A DNA stretch of 64,000 nucleotides, from contig NZ_JAVBIK010000001.1 in assembly GCF_032193805.1 (NCBI RefSeq), positions 1,695,001 to 1,759,000 on the forward strand. The letters run 5' to 3'. Made by a program: the position numbers and the translations under genes. Numbering within the stretch: the first letter of the stretch is position 1; each line of letters begins with the position of its first letter. Below are positions 57,298 to 64,000 of this stretch, piece by piece. The notes beneath the pieces were generated by a model. It did not search any database, was not told the DNA's origin, and worked only from the letters and a program-made list of their open reading frames with translations. Origin of the DNA: Rhodoferax potami (GTDB lineage: Bacteria > Pseudomonadota > Gammaproteobacteria > Burkholderiales > Burkholderiaceae_C).

Positions 57298-58086
57298 TCA
57301 CGCCAGCGCAGAGGCCGGAATGTCTTCAACCGCTTTGGCGCCGGTCATGACGGCGACGGTGTCGCTCATGCTGATTTCTTTCGGATTCACCACGCATGCC
57401 CGTTTGCCGAGGCGCTGGATATGAATCCGGTCCGCGATTTCAAACACATGGGGCATGTTGTGGCTGATCAGAATCACCGGCAGCCCCTTGTCGCGCACCC
57501 GGCGGATCAACTCAAGCACCATGTTGCCCTCTTTGACACCCAAGGCCGCAGTCGGCTCGTCCATGATGACCACATGCTGGGCAAAAGCGGCCGCGCGGGC
57601 GACCGCCACGCACTGGCGCTGCCCACCGGACAGGGTTTCCACCGCCTGGGTCATCGAGCGGATGCCAACCTTGAGGTCATTCATGCGCGAAACCGCCTCT
57701 TCGAGCATGCGTTTTTTGTCGAGTGACCGGAACACACTGCCCAACACGCCGGGGCGGCGGAGTTCGCGGCCCAGAAACAGGTTTTCAGCAATCGACATTG
57801 CTGGCGCCACTGCAAGGTCTTGGTACACGGTTTCGATGCCGTGGCGGCGCGCGTCGATCGGCGAGCGGAACAGCACTGGTTTGCCATCGAGCTCCATGCT
57901 GCCTTCATCCGGCACCACAGCACCCGACAAGGCCTTGATCAGGCTGGATTTACCGGCACCGTTGTCGCCGATCACCGCCAAAATTTCTCCGGCGCGGAGT
58001 TCAAAATCTACACCATCAAGGGCGGTAACACCGCCATAGCGCTTGACCAGTCCACTGGCCTTCAAAACGATTTGCGGGCTGCTCAT
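57298..58086 (-). CDS. frcA: Sugar ABC transporter ATP-binding protein (FrcA-like)
   Basis: The 262-residue protein has a single ABC domain: Walker A GDNGAGKSSLIKALSG, signature VETLSGGQRQCVAVARAAAF and Walker B HVVIMDEPTAAL. RbsA-type ATPases have two such domains; the one-domain form fits the Frc group. It overlaps the permease stop by one base. The fructose assignment comes from the neighbourhood and is tentative. Confidence 0.9.
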   Translation of the reverse strand: MSSPQIVLKASGLVKRYGGVTALDGVDFELRAGEILAVIGDNGAGKSSLIKALSGAVVPDEGSMELDGKPVLFRSPIDARRHGIETVYQDLAVAPAMSIAENLFLGRELRRPGVLGSVFRSLDKKRMLEEAVSRMNDLKVGIRSMTQAVETLSGGQRQCVAVARAAAFAQHVVIMDEPTAALGVKEGNMVLELIRRVRDKGLPVILISHNMPHVFEIADRIHIQRLGKRACVVNPKEISMSDTVAVMTGAKAVEDIPASALA

Positions 58087-59045
58087 TAGCGTGCTCCCTT
58101 GCGTGAAAGTTGGTCGGCTGCCACCGCCAGAATGACCAGAATGCCGGTAATCAGGGTTTGGTACACCGATGCCACATCCATCAGCGTCAGTCCGTTGCGG
58201 AACACACCCACGATGACAGCACCCACCAGCGAGCCCAGAATCACACCCCGGCCGCCGAACAAAGAGGTACCGCCCAGAACCACCGCGGTAATCGCGTCCA
58301 GATTCTCGGTCTGGCCCGCTTGCGGGTCACCCACACCAGTGCGCGCCACCGACAAGAGCGCGGCCACGCCATACAAGACGCCAGCCATCACATACACCCC
58401 GAGCAACACCCGGTCGACAGAAATACCGGTCAAGCGGACGGCCTCAGGGTTGTTACCCACGGCATAGACGTGGCGGCCGGCGGCGGTATCCCGCAGCAGG
58501 TGCCAGGCCAGCAAATACATGCCCAGCATGACGACGGTGCCCCAGGCCACCGAGGTGCCGCCGAGACTGAAGGTATTGCCCAGCGCGGTCATGGATTCCG
58601 GCAGGTTACCCACGGTTTGCGCTTCAGAATAAATTTGGGTGATGGCGAAGGCGATATTCATGGTGCCCAAGGTCACGATGAAAGAGGGCAACTTCACACG
58701 GGTTACCAGCAAGCCGTTAAGCAAGCCGAACGATGCGGTGACCAGAATCCCGCACAGCACCGCCCAGAAGGGGGGAATGCCCAGGTCCATGGTGAACTTG
58801 GTCATCACGATGCCGCCCAGCGCCATGACCATGCCGCAGGACAGATCGATACCGGCGGTCAGAATAATGAGTGTCTGCCCGATCGCGAGCAAACCCACCA
58901 CCATGACCTGCTGCAATACGAGGGACAGGTTCTCACCCGTCAGAAAGCGGTCGGACTGGGTGGCGAAAAAGGTGCACGCAGCCAACAAGGCGAGCCACGG
59001 TCCGAGCATGGCCCATGGAATTTGTTTGGTATTGGTTGTAGCCAT
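58086..59045 (-). CDS. frcC: Sugar ABC transporter permease (FrcC-like)
   Basis: The 319-residue protein has about eight to ten membrane helices with the ribose/fructose permease segments LIILTAGIDLSCGMVMALGGI, NGLLVTRVKLPSFIVTLGTMNIA and the late AVVLGGTSLFGGRGVILGSLVG. It pairs with the ATPase and binding protein. A GC-rich stem-loop lies between it and the binding-protein gene. Confidence 0.92.
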   Translation of the reverse strand: MATTNTKQIPWAMLGPWLALLAACTFFATQSDRFLTGENLSLVLQQVMVVGLLAIGQTLIILTAGIDLSCGMVMALGGIVMTKFTMDLGIPPFWAVLCGILVTASFGLLNGLLVTRVKLPSFIVTLGTMNIAFAITQIYSEAQTVGNLPESMTALGNTFSLGGTSVAWGTVVMLGMYLLAWHLLRDTAAGRHVYAVGNNPEAVRLTGISVDRVLLGVYVMAGVLYGVAALLSVARTGVGDPQAGQTENLDAITAVVLGGTSLFGGRGVILGSLVGAVIVGVFRNGLTLMDVASVYQTLITGILVILAVAADQLSRKGAR

Positions 59046-59114
59046 GGTGTGGTCCGGAGTGACGCCGGATTCGCTTGAAAACAGGAGGCGCGTGGCGCCG
59101 ACTCAGGGAAACAC

Positions 59115-59150
59115 GGGGCCCGGCATTTGCGCGTGCAAAACACCGGCCCC
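59115..59150 (-). other. Stem-loop between frcB and frcC
   Basis: Arms GGGGCCCGG (59115-59123) and CCGGCCCC (59143-59150) with one bulged C. Such elements often protect the upstream binding-protein mRNA and lower permease expression; here that is inference. Confidence 0.55.
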
Positions 59151-59186
59151 GGATGGAGCTGAACGCAGTGTCAGCCCCGGTTCAAC

Positions 59187-60173
59187 TTACTTCTTGCCCC
59201 AGCACAGATCGGTGCCGGTTTTGACGTCTTTGCTGTCAACGCCTGCCACGGGCTTGCCGGCGATCAGGGTCACGCCTGTGTCCACATAGCCGGAGGCTTT
59301 TTTGCCGCCCTTGGCGTATTCCACGCCGGCAGCCACACCCATAGCGGCCATCTTCAGGGGGTATTGCTGCGAGGTCGCTGCGATCACGCCCTTGCCCACA
59401 TCGGCCACGCCGGCACAGCCGCCGTCGACCGAGACGATCAGCACGCCTTTTTCCTTGCCCGCTTTTTTCAGTGCGTTGTAGGCACCTGCAGCAGCTGGCT
59501 CATTAATGGTGTACACCACGTTGATGGCCGGGTCCTTTTGCAAGCAGGTTTCCATGGCGGTCTGGCCCTTGGCCTGGTTGCCATCGGTATCGGCAGCGCA
59601 GACGGTTTCTGCGGTTTTAGAGAGTTCGTTGGACTTGGCGTCGTTCGCTTGCAAGCCGAAACCCTTCATGAAGCCGTTGTGGCGCTGTGCGCCCACAGGG
59701 TGGCCGGGGAACAGGTCCAACATGGCGATCTTGGCAGGCTTGCCACCGAGTGCGGCCTTGGCGTATTGGCCAATCAACTCACCGGCTTTGTAGTTGTCGG
59801 TCGCGAACAAAGCGTCAGCGCCATCAAACGGGCTGTCCAGGGCGATGACTTGCACGCCTTTTTCCTGGGCCTTTTTCACCGCAGGCAGGATCGCATCGCC
59901 GGAAGAGGTGATCAGAATGGTTTTCGCGCCGCGAGCAGTCATGTTTTCAATGGCGGCGATTTGGGATGCGGTGTCACCGTCTTTTTTGCCGGACGCGGTC
60001 AACAACTTGGCGCCCATTTTTTTCGCTTCAGCGGTCGCGCCTTCCTTCATCTTGACGAAGAAGGGGTTGGTTTCGGTCTTGGTGATCAGGCCGATCACCG
60101 GCTCGTTGGCAGCAAAAGCGCCGGAAGCGGCCAAAGCCAATGCGGACAAGATCAGGGGGGCGGATTTCTTCAT
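59187..60173 (-). CDS. frcB: Sugar ABC transporter substrate-binding protein (FrcB-like)
   Basis: The 328-residue protein has a signal peptide (MKKSAPLILSALALAASGAFA) and a type-1 periplasmic binding fold: VIGLITKTETNPFFVKMKEGA, VQVIALDSPFDGADALFATDNY and the C-terminal GTDLCWGKK. Strong GGAG ribosome site before ATG 60173. The first gene of frcBCA. Fructose is likely from similarity of the set to Sinorhizobium frc, including the kinase next door. Confidence 0.92.
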   Translation of the reverse strand: MKKSAPLILSALALAASGAFAANEPVIGLITKTETNPFFVKMKEGATAEAKKMGAKLLTASGKKDGDTASQIAAIENMTARGAKTILITSSGDAILPAVKKAQEKGVQVIALDSPFDGADALFATDNYKAGELIGQYAKAALGGKPAKIAMLDLFPGHPVGAQRHNGFMKGFGLQANDAKSNELSKTAETVCAADTDGNQAKGQTAMETCLQKDPAINVVYTINEPAAAGAYNALKKAGKEKGVLIVSVDGGCAGVADVGKGVIAATSQQYPLKMAAMGVAAGVEYAKGGKKASGYVDTGVTLIAGKPVAGVDSKDVKTGTDLCWGKK

Positions 60174-60260
60174 TCAGGTCTCCTCGGTCAATATGACACT
60201 TATGCTTAGGACCCCCGAGAAGGACCCCGGGGAACTACGCACAGGTTTTGGCGTGGTGAG

Positions 60261-60290
60261 ACTATAGACTCATCGATGTTAGTAAATCAA
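60261..60290 (-). promoter_or_regulatory. Promoter of the frcBCA operon
   Basis: On the minus strand TTGATT (60285-60290) and TATAGT (60261-60266) are 18 bases apart, about 80 bases before frcB. The palindrome at 60281-60296 covers the -35. Confidence 0.65.
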
Positions 60291-60296
60291 GTTACT
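60281..60296. promoter_or_regulatory. Palindromic operator candidate for the ROK repressor
   Basis: Arms AGTAA and TTACT around 6 bases; the extended TTAGTAA...TTACTTTAA symmetry adds support. It sits on the frcB -35 and 6 bases before the divergent kinase ATG, so a bound repressor could control both directions. Confidence 0.55.
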
Positions 60297-60302
60297 TTAA
60301 TT

Positions 60303-60965
60303 ATGGAAAACCCTTATTTGACGCCAAATAGTGCATCCCCTCAGAGCGCCCTGCCGCCAGAGGCAATCGCCCGTATTGAAGCGCTTTTGTCCAGCGGGCG
60401 CCGGACCATTCTGGGGATTGCTGCAGGCCCGGGGGCCGGCAAATCCACCCTGGCACAGGCCCTCCATGCCCGGTTCAGTACGCAGAGCCAATACCTGCCG
60501 ATGGACGGATTCCACCTCGCCAACCGGGAGCTTGCCCGCTTGCAACAAGGCCACTGCAAGGGTGCGCCGCACACCTTTGACAGCGCAGGCTATGTGCACC
60601 TGTTAGAACGTGTGCGCAGCCAGCCCGAGGGCGAGACCATTTACGCCCCCGACTTTGACCGCCAGCTCGAAGAACCCATCGCCGGCGCGATCCCCCTCCA
60701 TGCGGACAAGCCGCTGATCATCACGGAAGGAAACTACCTGCTGCTCGAGGATGGCGCCTGGTCCCGGGTGCGGGGTTTGCTCGACGAAGCCTGGTACCTG
60801 GACTTGGACCCGGCCCTACGCCACGCCCGCTTGCTGGCCCGGCACATGCGGTTCGGACGCAGCGAACCAGAGGCCCGGGCATGGATAGACAGCACGGACG
60901 AGCCCAACGCCGTTCGGATCGCAGCCACCCGCCACCATGCGGACTGGGTGCTGCAAAGCTGGTAG
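60303..60965 (+). CDS. frcK: Nucleoside/nucleotide kinase family protein (FrcK-like)
   Basis: The 220-residue P-loop kinase has Walker A GIAAGPGAGKSTLAQAL, then YLPMDGFHLANREL and IITEGNYLLLEDGAW, typical of the panK/uridine-kinase-like group that includes FrcK. It starts at ATG 60303, just after the operator; a frame nine residues longer would cover the operator. Divergent from frcBCA. It may phosphorylate the imported sugar, but this is inference from context. Confidence 0.88.
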   Translation: MENPYLTPNSASPQSALPPEAIARIEALLSSGRRTILGIAAGPGAGKSTLAQALHARFSTQSQYLPMDGFHLANRELARLQQGHCKGAPHTFDSAGYVHLLERVRSQPEGETIYAPDFDRQLEEPIAGAIPLHADKPLIITEGNYLLLEDGAWSRVRGLLDEAWYLDLDPALRHARLLARHMRFGRSEPEARAWIDSTDEPNAVRIAATRHHADWVLQSW

Positions 60966-61250
60966 CGACTTCAATCCCGGCCGCCCGCATGAGAAAACGC
61001 TGCACTGCACCAAAAAATGTGAAAAAAGAGTGCAAATTCACCCGAATGGGGGATACCGCTCTCTCCACATGCGCGAGAAAATTCATCCCAGCTGCTGTCA
61101 CAGTTCACAAGGATAGAAGAGAAGGCCAAGCAATAGGCCTCCTTCAACAGGTTCCAACGACGTCCCTTCGGGGACTTTATAAAGCCACCCTCGGGTGGCT
61201 TTTTTTTGTGCAAAATCAGGCGCTAGCGCTCGCGGAATCTGCGCATACAG
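60966..61250 (+). ncRNA. Possible small RNA or structured 3' region ending in a terminator
   Basis: The 285-base gap after the kinase gene has no convincing protein gene. It holds local hairpins (GTGAA...TTCAC at 61019-61042; GAAGG...CCTTC with GGCC pairs near 61122-61145; GTCCC/GGGAC near 61162-61175) and ends in a strong terminator. The A-rich middle and stacked hairpins suggest an independent RNA. No known RNA family was recognised. Confidence 0.35.
61181..61207 (+). terminator. Rho-independent terminator
   Basis: Stem AAGCCACCC/GGGTGGCTT with a two-base loop followed by a run of eight T. It closes the region after frcK on the plus strand. Confidence 0.92.
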
Positions 61251-61266
61251 CTACAAAATCGATAGC
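61212..61266 (+). repeat. GCTAT-N7-ATAGC dispersed repeat, copy G
   Basis: AAATCAGGCGCT then box AGCGCT (61225-61230), 19-base spacer, hairpin GCTACAAAATCGATAGC (61250-61266, one mismatch). On the minus strand it supplies the last codons and stop of the glycosyltransferase gene. Confidence 0.8.
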
Positions 61267-62285
61267 ACTTTATCCGGAGTGATGTCGTTCAGGCAGCGTG
61301 TGTGCCCCAGCGGACACCCCCGCTTGAAGCACGGCGCGCAATCCAGCGGCGGTTGGTAGGCGGGGTCATTCTTCAGCCACAGGACCGTGGCCGCCGGATT
61401 CAGCGGCGGCGTGTGCAGCGGACTGGACGATCCGAAGATCGCCACCTGCGGCACCCCGAATGCGGCCGCGACATGCATGAGGCCCGAGTCGTTGCTCACC
61501 ATGGCGTGCGCTCCGGCAATCAGCGCGACTGCCTCGTCCAGGCTGGTGCGCCCGGCCAGATTCACACAATGGCCCGGGCGCAGGGCATTCACTGCCTCTG
61601 CAATCTCGGTGCACACCGCATCATCCTTGGCCGAGCCCAGCAACAACACCGGCTGCTCCAGCCCCGCAGCCATGGCAGCGAAATGGGCGGCCGGCCAGCG
61701 CTTGGCCGGGCCGTACTCGGCGCCCGGTGCCACCACATAAAAACCTTGCGCTTGCAAGCCGCGCGGCGCGAGCACCGCCGCAATCGCGCCGGGCGCAACC
61801 TGCAGCGTCGGCCGGTCATGGTCCACGCCGGCTTCGCTACTCAAGGCAGAGTAAAACGCCACCATGGGCGGGCGGCTGTTTTGGGGGGGATTGGGCAGGC
61901 GGCGGTTCAGCAGCCCGAAGCGCAGCTCACCCGAGTAGCCCACGCGCACCGGGATGCCGGCCCAAAAAGGGATCAGCGCACTTTTGAGGGAGTTGGGGCA
62001 CACATAGGCCCGGTCGAATCGGCCCCGCAAACCGGCCGCATAGGCACGGCGCGCAGTCCACTGGACGCCGCCACGCGCAAAGGGCAAGACCAGCACCTCT
62101 GCCACCTGGGGCATGGCGCGGTACACCGGTGCCACCCACGGCACCGCAGCCACCGTGATGCGCTCGCCCCGCGCCGCCAACCGGCGTAAGAGCGGCTCGG
62201 TCATCACCGCATCCCCGATCCATTGCGGAGCGATGATCAATGACTCCCCACCGAAGCGGCCGGTGGCCGCCTGGCTTGGGGCCAT
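61251..62285 (-). CDS. waaF: Glycosyltransferase family 9 (ADP-heptose:LPS heptosyltransferase II type)
   Basis: The 344-residue protein starts at ATG 62285 (MAPSQAATGRFGGESLIIAPQWIGDAVM). GT9 features: IIAPQWIGDAVMTEPLLRRL, VVAPGAEYGPAKRWPAAHFA, VNLAGRTSLDEAVALIAGAHAMVSNDSGLMHVAAAFG. It adds heptose in LPS inner-core synthesis at the inner membrane. The last codons (LSIL and stop) lie in repeat copy G. Confidence 0.9.
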   Translation of the reverse strand: MAPSQAATGRFGGESLIIAPQWIGDAVMTEPLLRRLAARGERITVAAVPWVAPVYRAMPQVAEVLVLPFARGGVQWTARRAYAAGLRGRFDRAYVCPNSLKSALIPFWAGIPVRVGYSGELRFGLLNRRLPNPPQNSRPPMVAFYSALSSEAGVDHDRPTLQVAPGAIAAVLAPRGLQAQGFYVVAPGAEYGPAKRWPAAHFAAMAAGLEQPVLLLGSAKDDAVCTEIAEAVNALRPGHCVNLAGRTSLDEAVALIAGAHAMVSNDSGLMHVAAAFGVPQVAIFGSSSPLHTPPLNPAATVLWLKNDPAYQPPLDCAPCFKRGCPLGHTRCLNDITPDKVLSIL

Positions 62286-62293
62286 CTGCACGC

Positions 62294-62500
62294 TCAGTGA
62301 CCTGCTGCGAAGTGCTCGCCGTCTTTCAGCTTGTACACGGTGCCGCAATACGCGCACTTGGCTTCGCCGGAGCGACCCACATCCAGGTACACCTTGGGGT
62401 GGGTGTTCCAGGTTTGCATGCCTGCCACCGGGCTGGGGCAAAACACGCCACCTTGGTGGTTCAAATCGCTGGCCAGGAGTTCAACTACTGCTTGGGACAT
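62294..62500 (-). CDS. Zinc-finger (zf-CHCC) domain protein
   Basis: The 68-residue protein has FCPSP, His in WNTHPKVYLDV and the CAYCGTVYKL pair, the CHCC zinc-binding pattern also seen in mitochondrial complex I subunit NDUFS6. Function in bacteria is unknown. It is 2 bases downstream of ilvE and 8 bases upstream of the GT9 start, so the three genes are probably co-transcribed. Confidence 0.92.
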   Translation of the reverse strand: MSQAVVELLASDLNHQGGVFCPSPVAGMQTWNTHPKVYLDVGRSGEAKCAYCGTVYKLKDGEHFAAGH

Positions 62501-62502
62501 AT

Positions 62503-63453
62503 TCAGACTTTCGTGAGCCAGTGGGCGTATTTGGGGTTGCGGCCGTTGACGATGTCAAAGAACGCAGATTGGATTTTTTCAGTGATCGGACCACGGCTGC
62601 CCACGTAGTCGCCCTTGCCCATGGCAATGCGGTCGAGTTCGCGGATCGGGGTCACTTCCGCGGCGGTGCCGGTGAAGAAGGCTTCGTCAGCGATGTAGAC
62701 CTCATCGCGGGTGATGCGCTTTTGCACAATTTCCAAGCCCAGATCTTTGGCGATGTGGAACACGGTGTTGCGGGTGATGCCGTTCAGGGCGCCGGCGGAC
62801 AAGTCGGGGGTGTAGATCACGCCGTTCTTGATGACGAAAATGTTTTCGCCCGCGCCTTCAGACACGAAACCGGAGCTGTCGAGCAACAAGGCTTCGTCGT
62901 AGCCGTCATCGGTGGCTTCCATGTTGGCCAGGATGGAGTTGGTGTAGTTGCTCACCGCCTTGGCCTGCGTCATGGTGATGTTGACGTGGTGGCGGGTGTA
63001 GCTACTGGTTTTGACGCGGATGCCGCGCTTCATGCCCTCTTCGCCCAGGTACGCACCCCATGGCCATGCAGCGACCATCAAGTGGATGGTGTTGCCCTTG
63101 GGGGACACACCCAGCTTTTTGTCGCCGATCCAGGTCAAGGGGCGCAGGTAGCCGGATTCGAGTTTGTTTTCGCGGATCACGGCGCACTGGGCTTCGTTGA
63201 CTTGCTCCTGGGTGAAGGGGATCGTCATCCGCAGGATCTTGGCGCTGTTGAACAGGCGCTCGGTGTGCTCCTGCAGGCGGAAGATGGCGGGACCGTTCAC
63301 CGTGTTGTAGGCCCGCACGCCTTCAAAGGCACCGCACCCGTAGTGCAGCGTATGGCTCAGCACGTGGATCTTGGCATCGCGCCATTCGACCATCTGGCCA
63401 TCCATCCAGATTTTGCCGTCGCGATCAGACATAGAAGGTGGGAGTACGCTCAT
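62503..63453 (-). CDS. ilvE: Branched-chain amino acid aminotransferase
   Basis: The 316-residue protein starts at ATG 63453 (MSVLPPSMSDRDGKIWMDGQ). Class IV PLP enzyme: the Schiff-base Lys is in ITMTQAKAVSNYTNS, with GCGAFEGVRAYN and EVTPIRELDRIAMGKG. It transfers the amino group to make Val, Leu and Ile. The longer frame to 63612 overlaps the next gene and is rejected. Confidence 0.96.
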   Translation of the reverse strand: MSVLPPSMSDRDGKIWMDGQMVEWRDAKIHVLSHTLHYGCGAFEGVRAYNTVNGPAIFRLQEHTERLFNSAKILRMTIPFTQEQVNEAQCAVIRENKLESGYLRPLTWIGDKKLGVSPKGNTIHLMVAAWPWGAYLGEEGMKRGIRVKTSSYTRHHVNITMTQAKAVSNYTNSILANMEATDDGYDEALLLDSSGFVSEGAGENIFVIKNGVIYTPDLSAGALNGITRNTVFHIAKDLGLEIVQKRITRDEVYIADEAFFTGTAAEVTPIRELDRIAMGKGDYVGSRGPITEKIQSAFFDIVNGRNPKYAHWLTKV

Positions 63454-63503
63454 CGGGTGTCCTTGAAGAGAGGGATTTGCAGGAATTTGCAAAAAGGGGG
63501 ATT

Positions 63504-63956
63504 TTACGAGGCCGATTCCACCGCAGCAGCGTGCGCGGGCTCTGGCAGCGCTTTGTCTTGCGAGGGACGCTGCAAGTCCCAGCTTTGGAGCTTGCCGCCG
63601 TTGAACACACACAGCACCGTGCTGCCCGCGGTATCGGTCCAGCGGTAGCGCTCAGGTTGGGTGTCTTTGGGGGATTCGAGCTGCCCCAGAGAGCGGGTCA
63701 TGGCCACCACATGCAGCAAGGGCAAGCCGGCTCTCAAGCGGGCGTGCAACATGACGGCGCTGTCCACATGGCCGATAGGCCGGTTGGCCGCCCGCTTGAG
63801 CACTTGCAACATGCGGGTGAAGTGCAGCAGCTGCCACATGATCAGGCCACCGCCCACCAAAGCCACGCCGGGCCAGCCATAGTGCCGGTAGCCGAGGATC
63901 AAGGCCGCCAGGGCGGCCAGCGGAATCACGATTCGTTGGATTTTTTGAAACATCAT
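63504..63956 (-). CDS. Small membrane protein of unknown function
   Basis: The 150-residue protein has two N-terminal membrane helices (IVIPLAALAALILGYRHY and VALVGGGLIMWQLLHF), then a cytoplasmic part with HARLRAGLPLLHVVAMTRSLGQ. I do not recognise the family. It is upstream of ilvE on the same strand, 50 bases away. The 44 bases beyond its start to the window end hold nothing recognisable. Confidence 0.7.
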   Translation of the reverse strand: MMFQKIQRIVIPLAALAALILGYRHYGWPGVALVGGGLIMWQLLHFTRMLQVLKRAANRPIGHVDSAVMLHARLRAGLPLLHVVAMTRSLGQLESPKDTQPERYRWTDTAGSTVLCVFNGGKLQSWDLQRPSQDKALPEPAHAAAVESAS

Positions 63957-64000
63957 CGGGCGATTTTCGCAGGCTCCGGCGCCGCTGCAATCAAACGCCC

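Noticed and set aside
60971..61213. 80-residue open frame on the minus strand
   Set aside because: It crosses the terminator and hairpins, has no ribosome site, and shows no protein-like pattern.

Overview
The window looks like a chromosomal segment of a Burkholderiales betaproteobacterium, most likely Comamonadaceae (Rhodoferax/Curvibacter-like). The evidence is high GC, the rpsL-rpsG-fusA-tuf-rpsJ plus rplC-to-rpsQ order, a mreBCD-mrdA cluster divergent from gatCAB, a Bug-type binding protein, an EIIA(Man)-HPr-EI block and zf-CHCC next to ilvE. The genus is inference. No rRNA, tRNA or CRISPR array was recognised.

Layout. 1-8.3 kb: aldo/keto reductase (partial), EamA exporter, PTS phosphorelay proteins (EIIA, HPr, EI), MFS transporter, two small envelope proteins, TlpA-like thioredoxin, GNAT enzyme, peroxiredoxin. 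8.4-18.4 kb: str/S10 ribosomal clusters on the minus strand, with visible promoters upstream of rpsL and rplC and a terminator after rpsQ. 18.5-24.8 kb: DD-carboxypeptidase, small hydrolase, 2Fe-2S protein, VanZ-like protein, HemJ; then hemB and corA. 24.8-29.0 kb: dienelactone hydrolase, Bug protein, SDR, amidohydrolase, MarC. 29.0-33.4 kb: an Mla-type lipid transport operon plus a LON-domain protein. 33.4-38.3 kb: enoyl-CoA hydratase, antiporter, GMC oxidoreductase, TSUP transporter. 38.3-46.3 kb: cell-shape genes mrdA-mreD-mreC-mreB, divergent from gatC-gatA-gatB. 46.3-49.7 kb: DUF4124 protein, pyrE, xth, M48 protease. 50.0-53.9 kb: ampG interrupted near its start by a complete group II intron. 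54-56 kb: two-component system. 56-61 kb: a sugar ABC transporter with ROK regulator and kinase (Frc-like). 61.2-64 kb: glycosyltransferase 9, zf-CHCC protein, ilvE, a small membrane protein.

The most notable points are as follows. (1) The group II intron sits in codon 6 of ampG, and precise removal of the GTGCG...CTAC segment rebuilds an in-frame GTG-started N-terminus. (2) A dispersed repeat occurs at least seven times with rigid geometry: a GCTAT-N7-ATAGC hairpin, exactly 19 bases, then an AGCGCT-like box. Several copies supply coding sequence, start codons or stop codons. (3) gatA and mreC each lack one C in a C-run and are frameshifted; both genes are expected to be essential, so sequencing error is the first suspicion. 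(4) The sugar ABC operon has a palindrome lying on the -35 of its promoter, a natural target for the linked ROK repressor. (5) There are structured non-coding segments around fusA and upstream of ampG.
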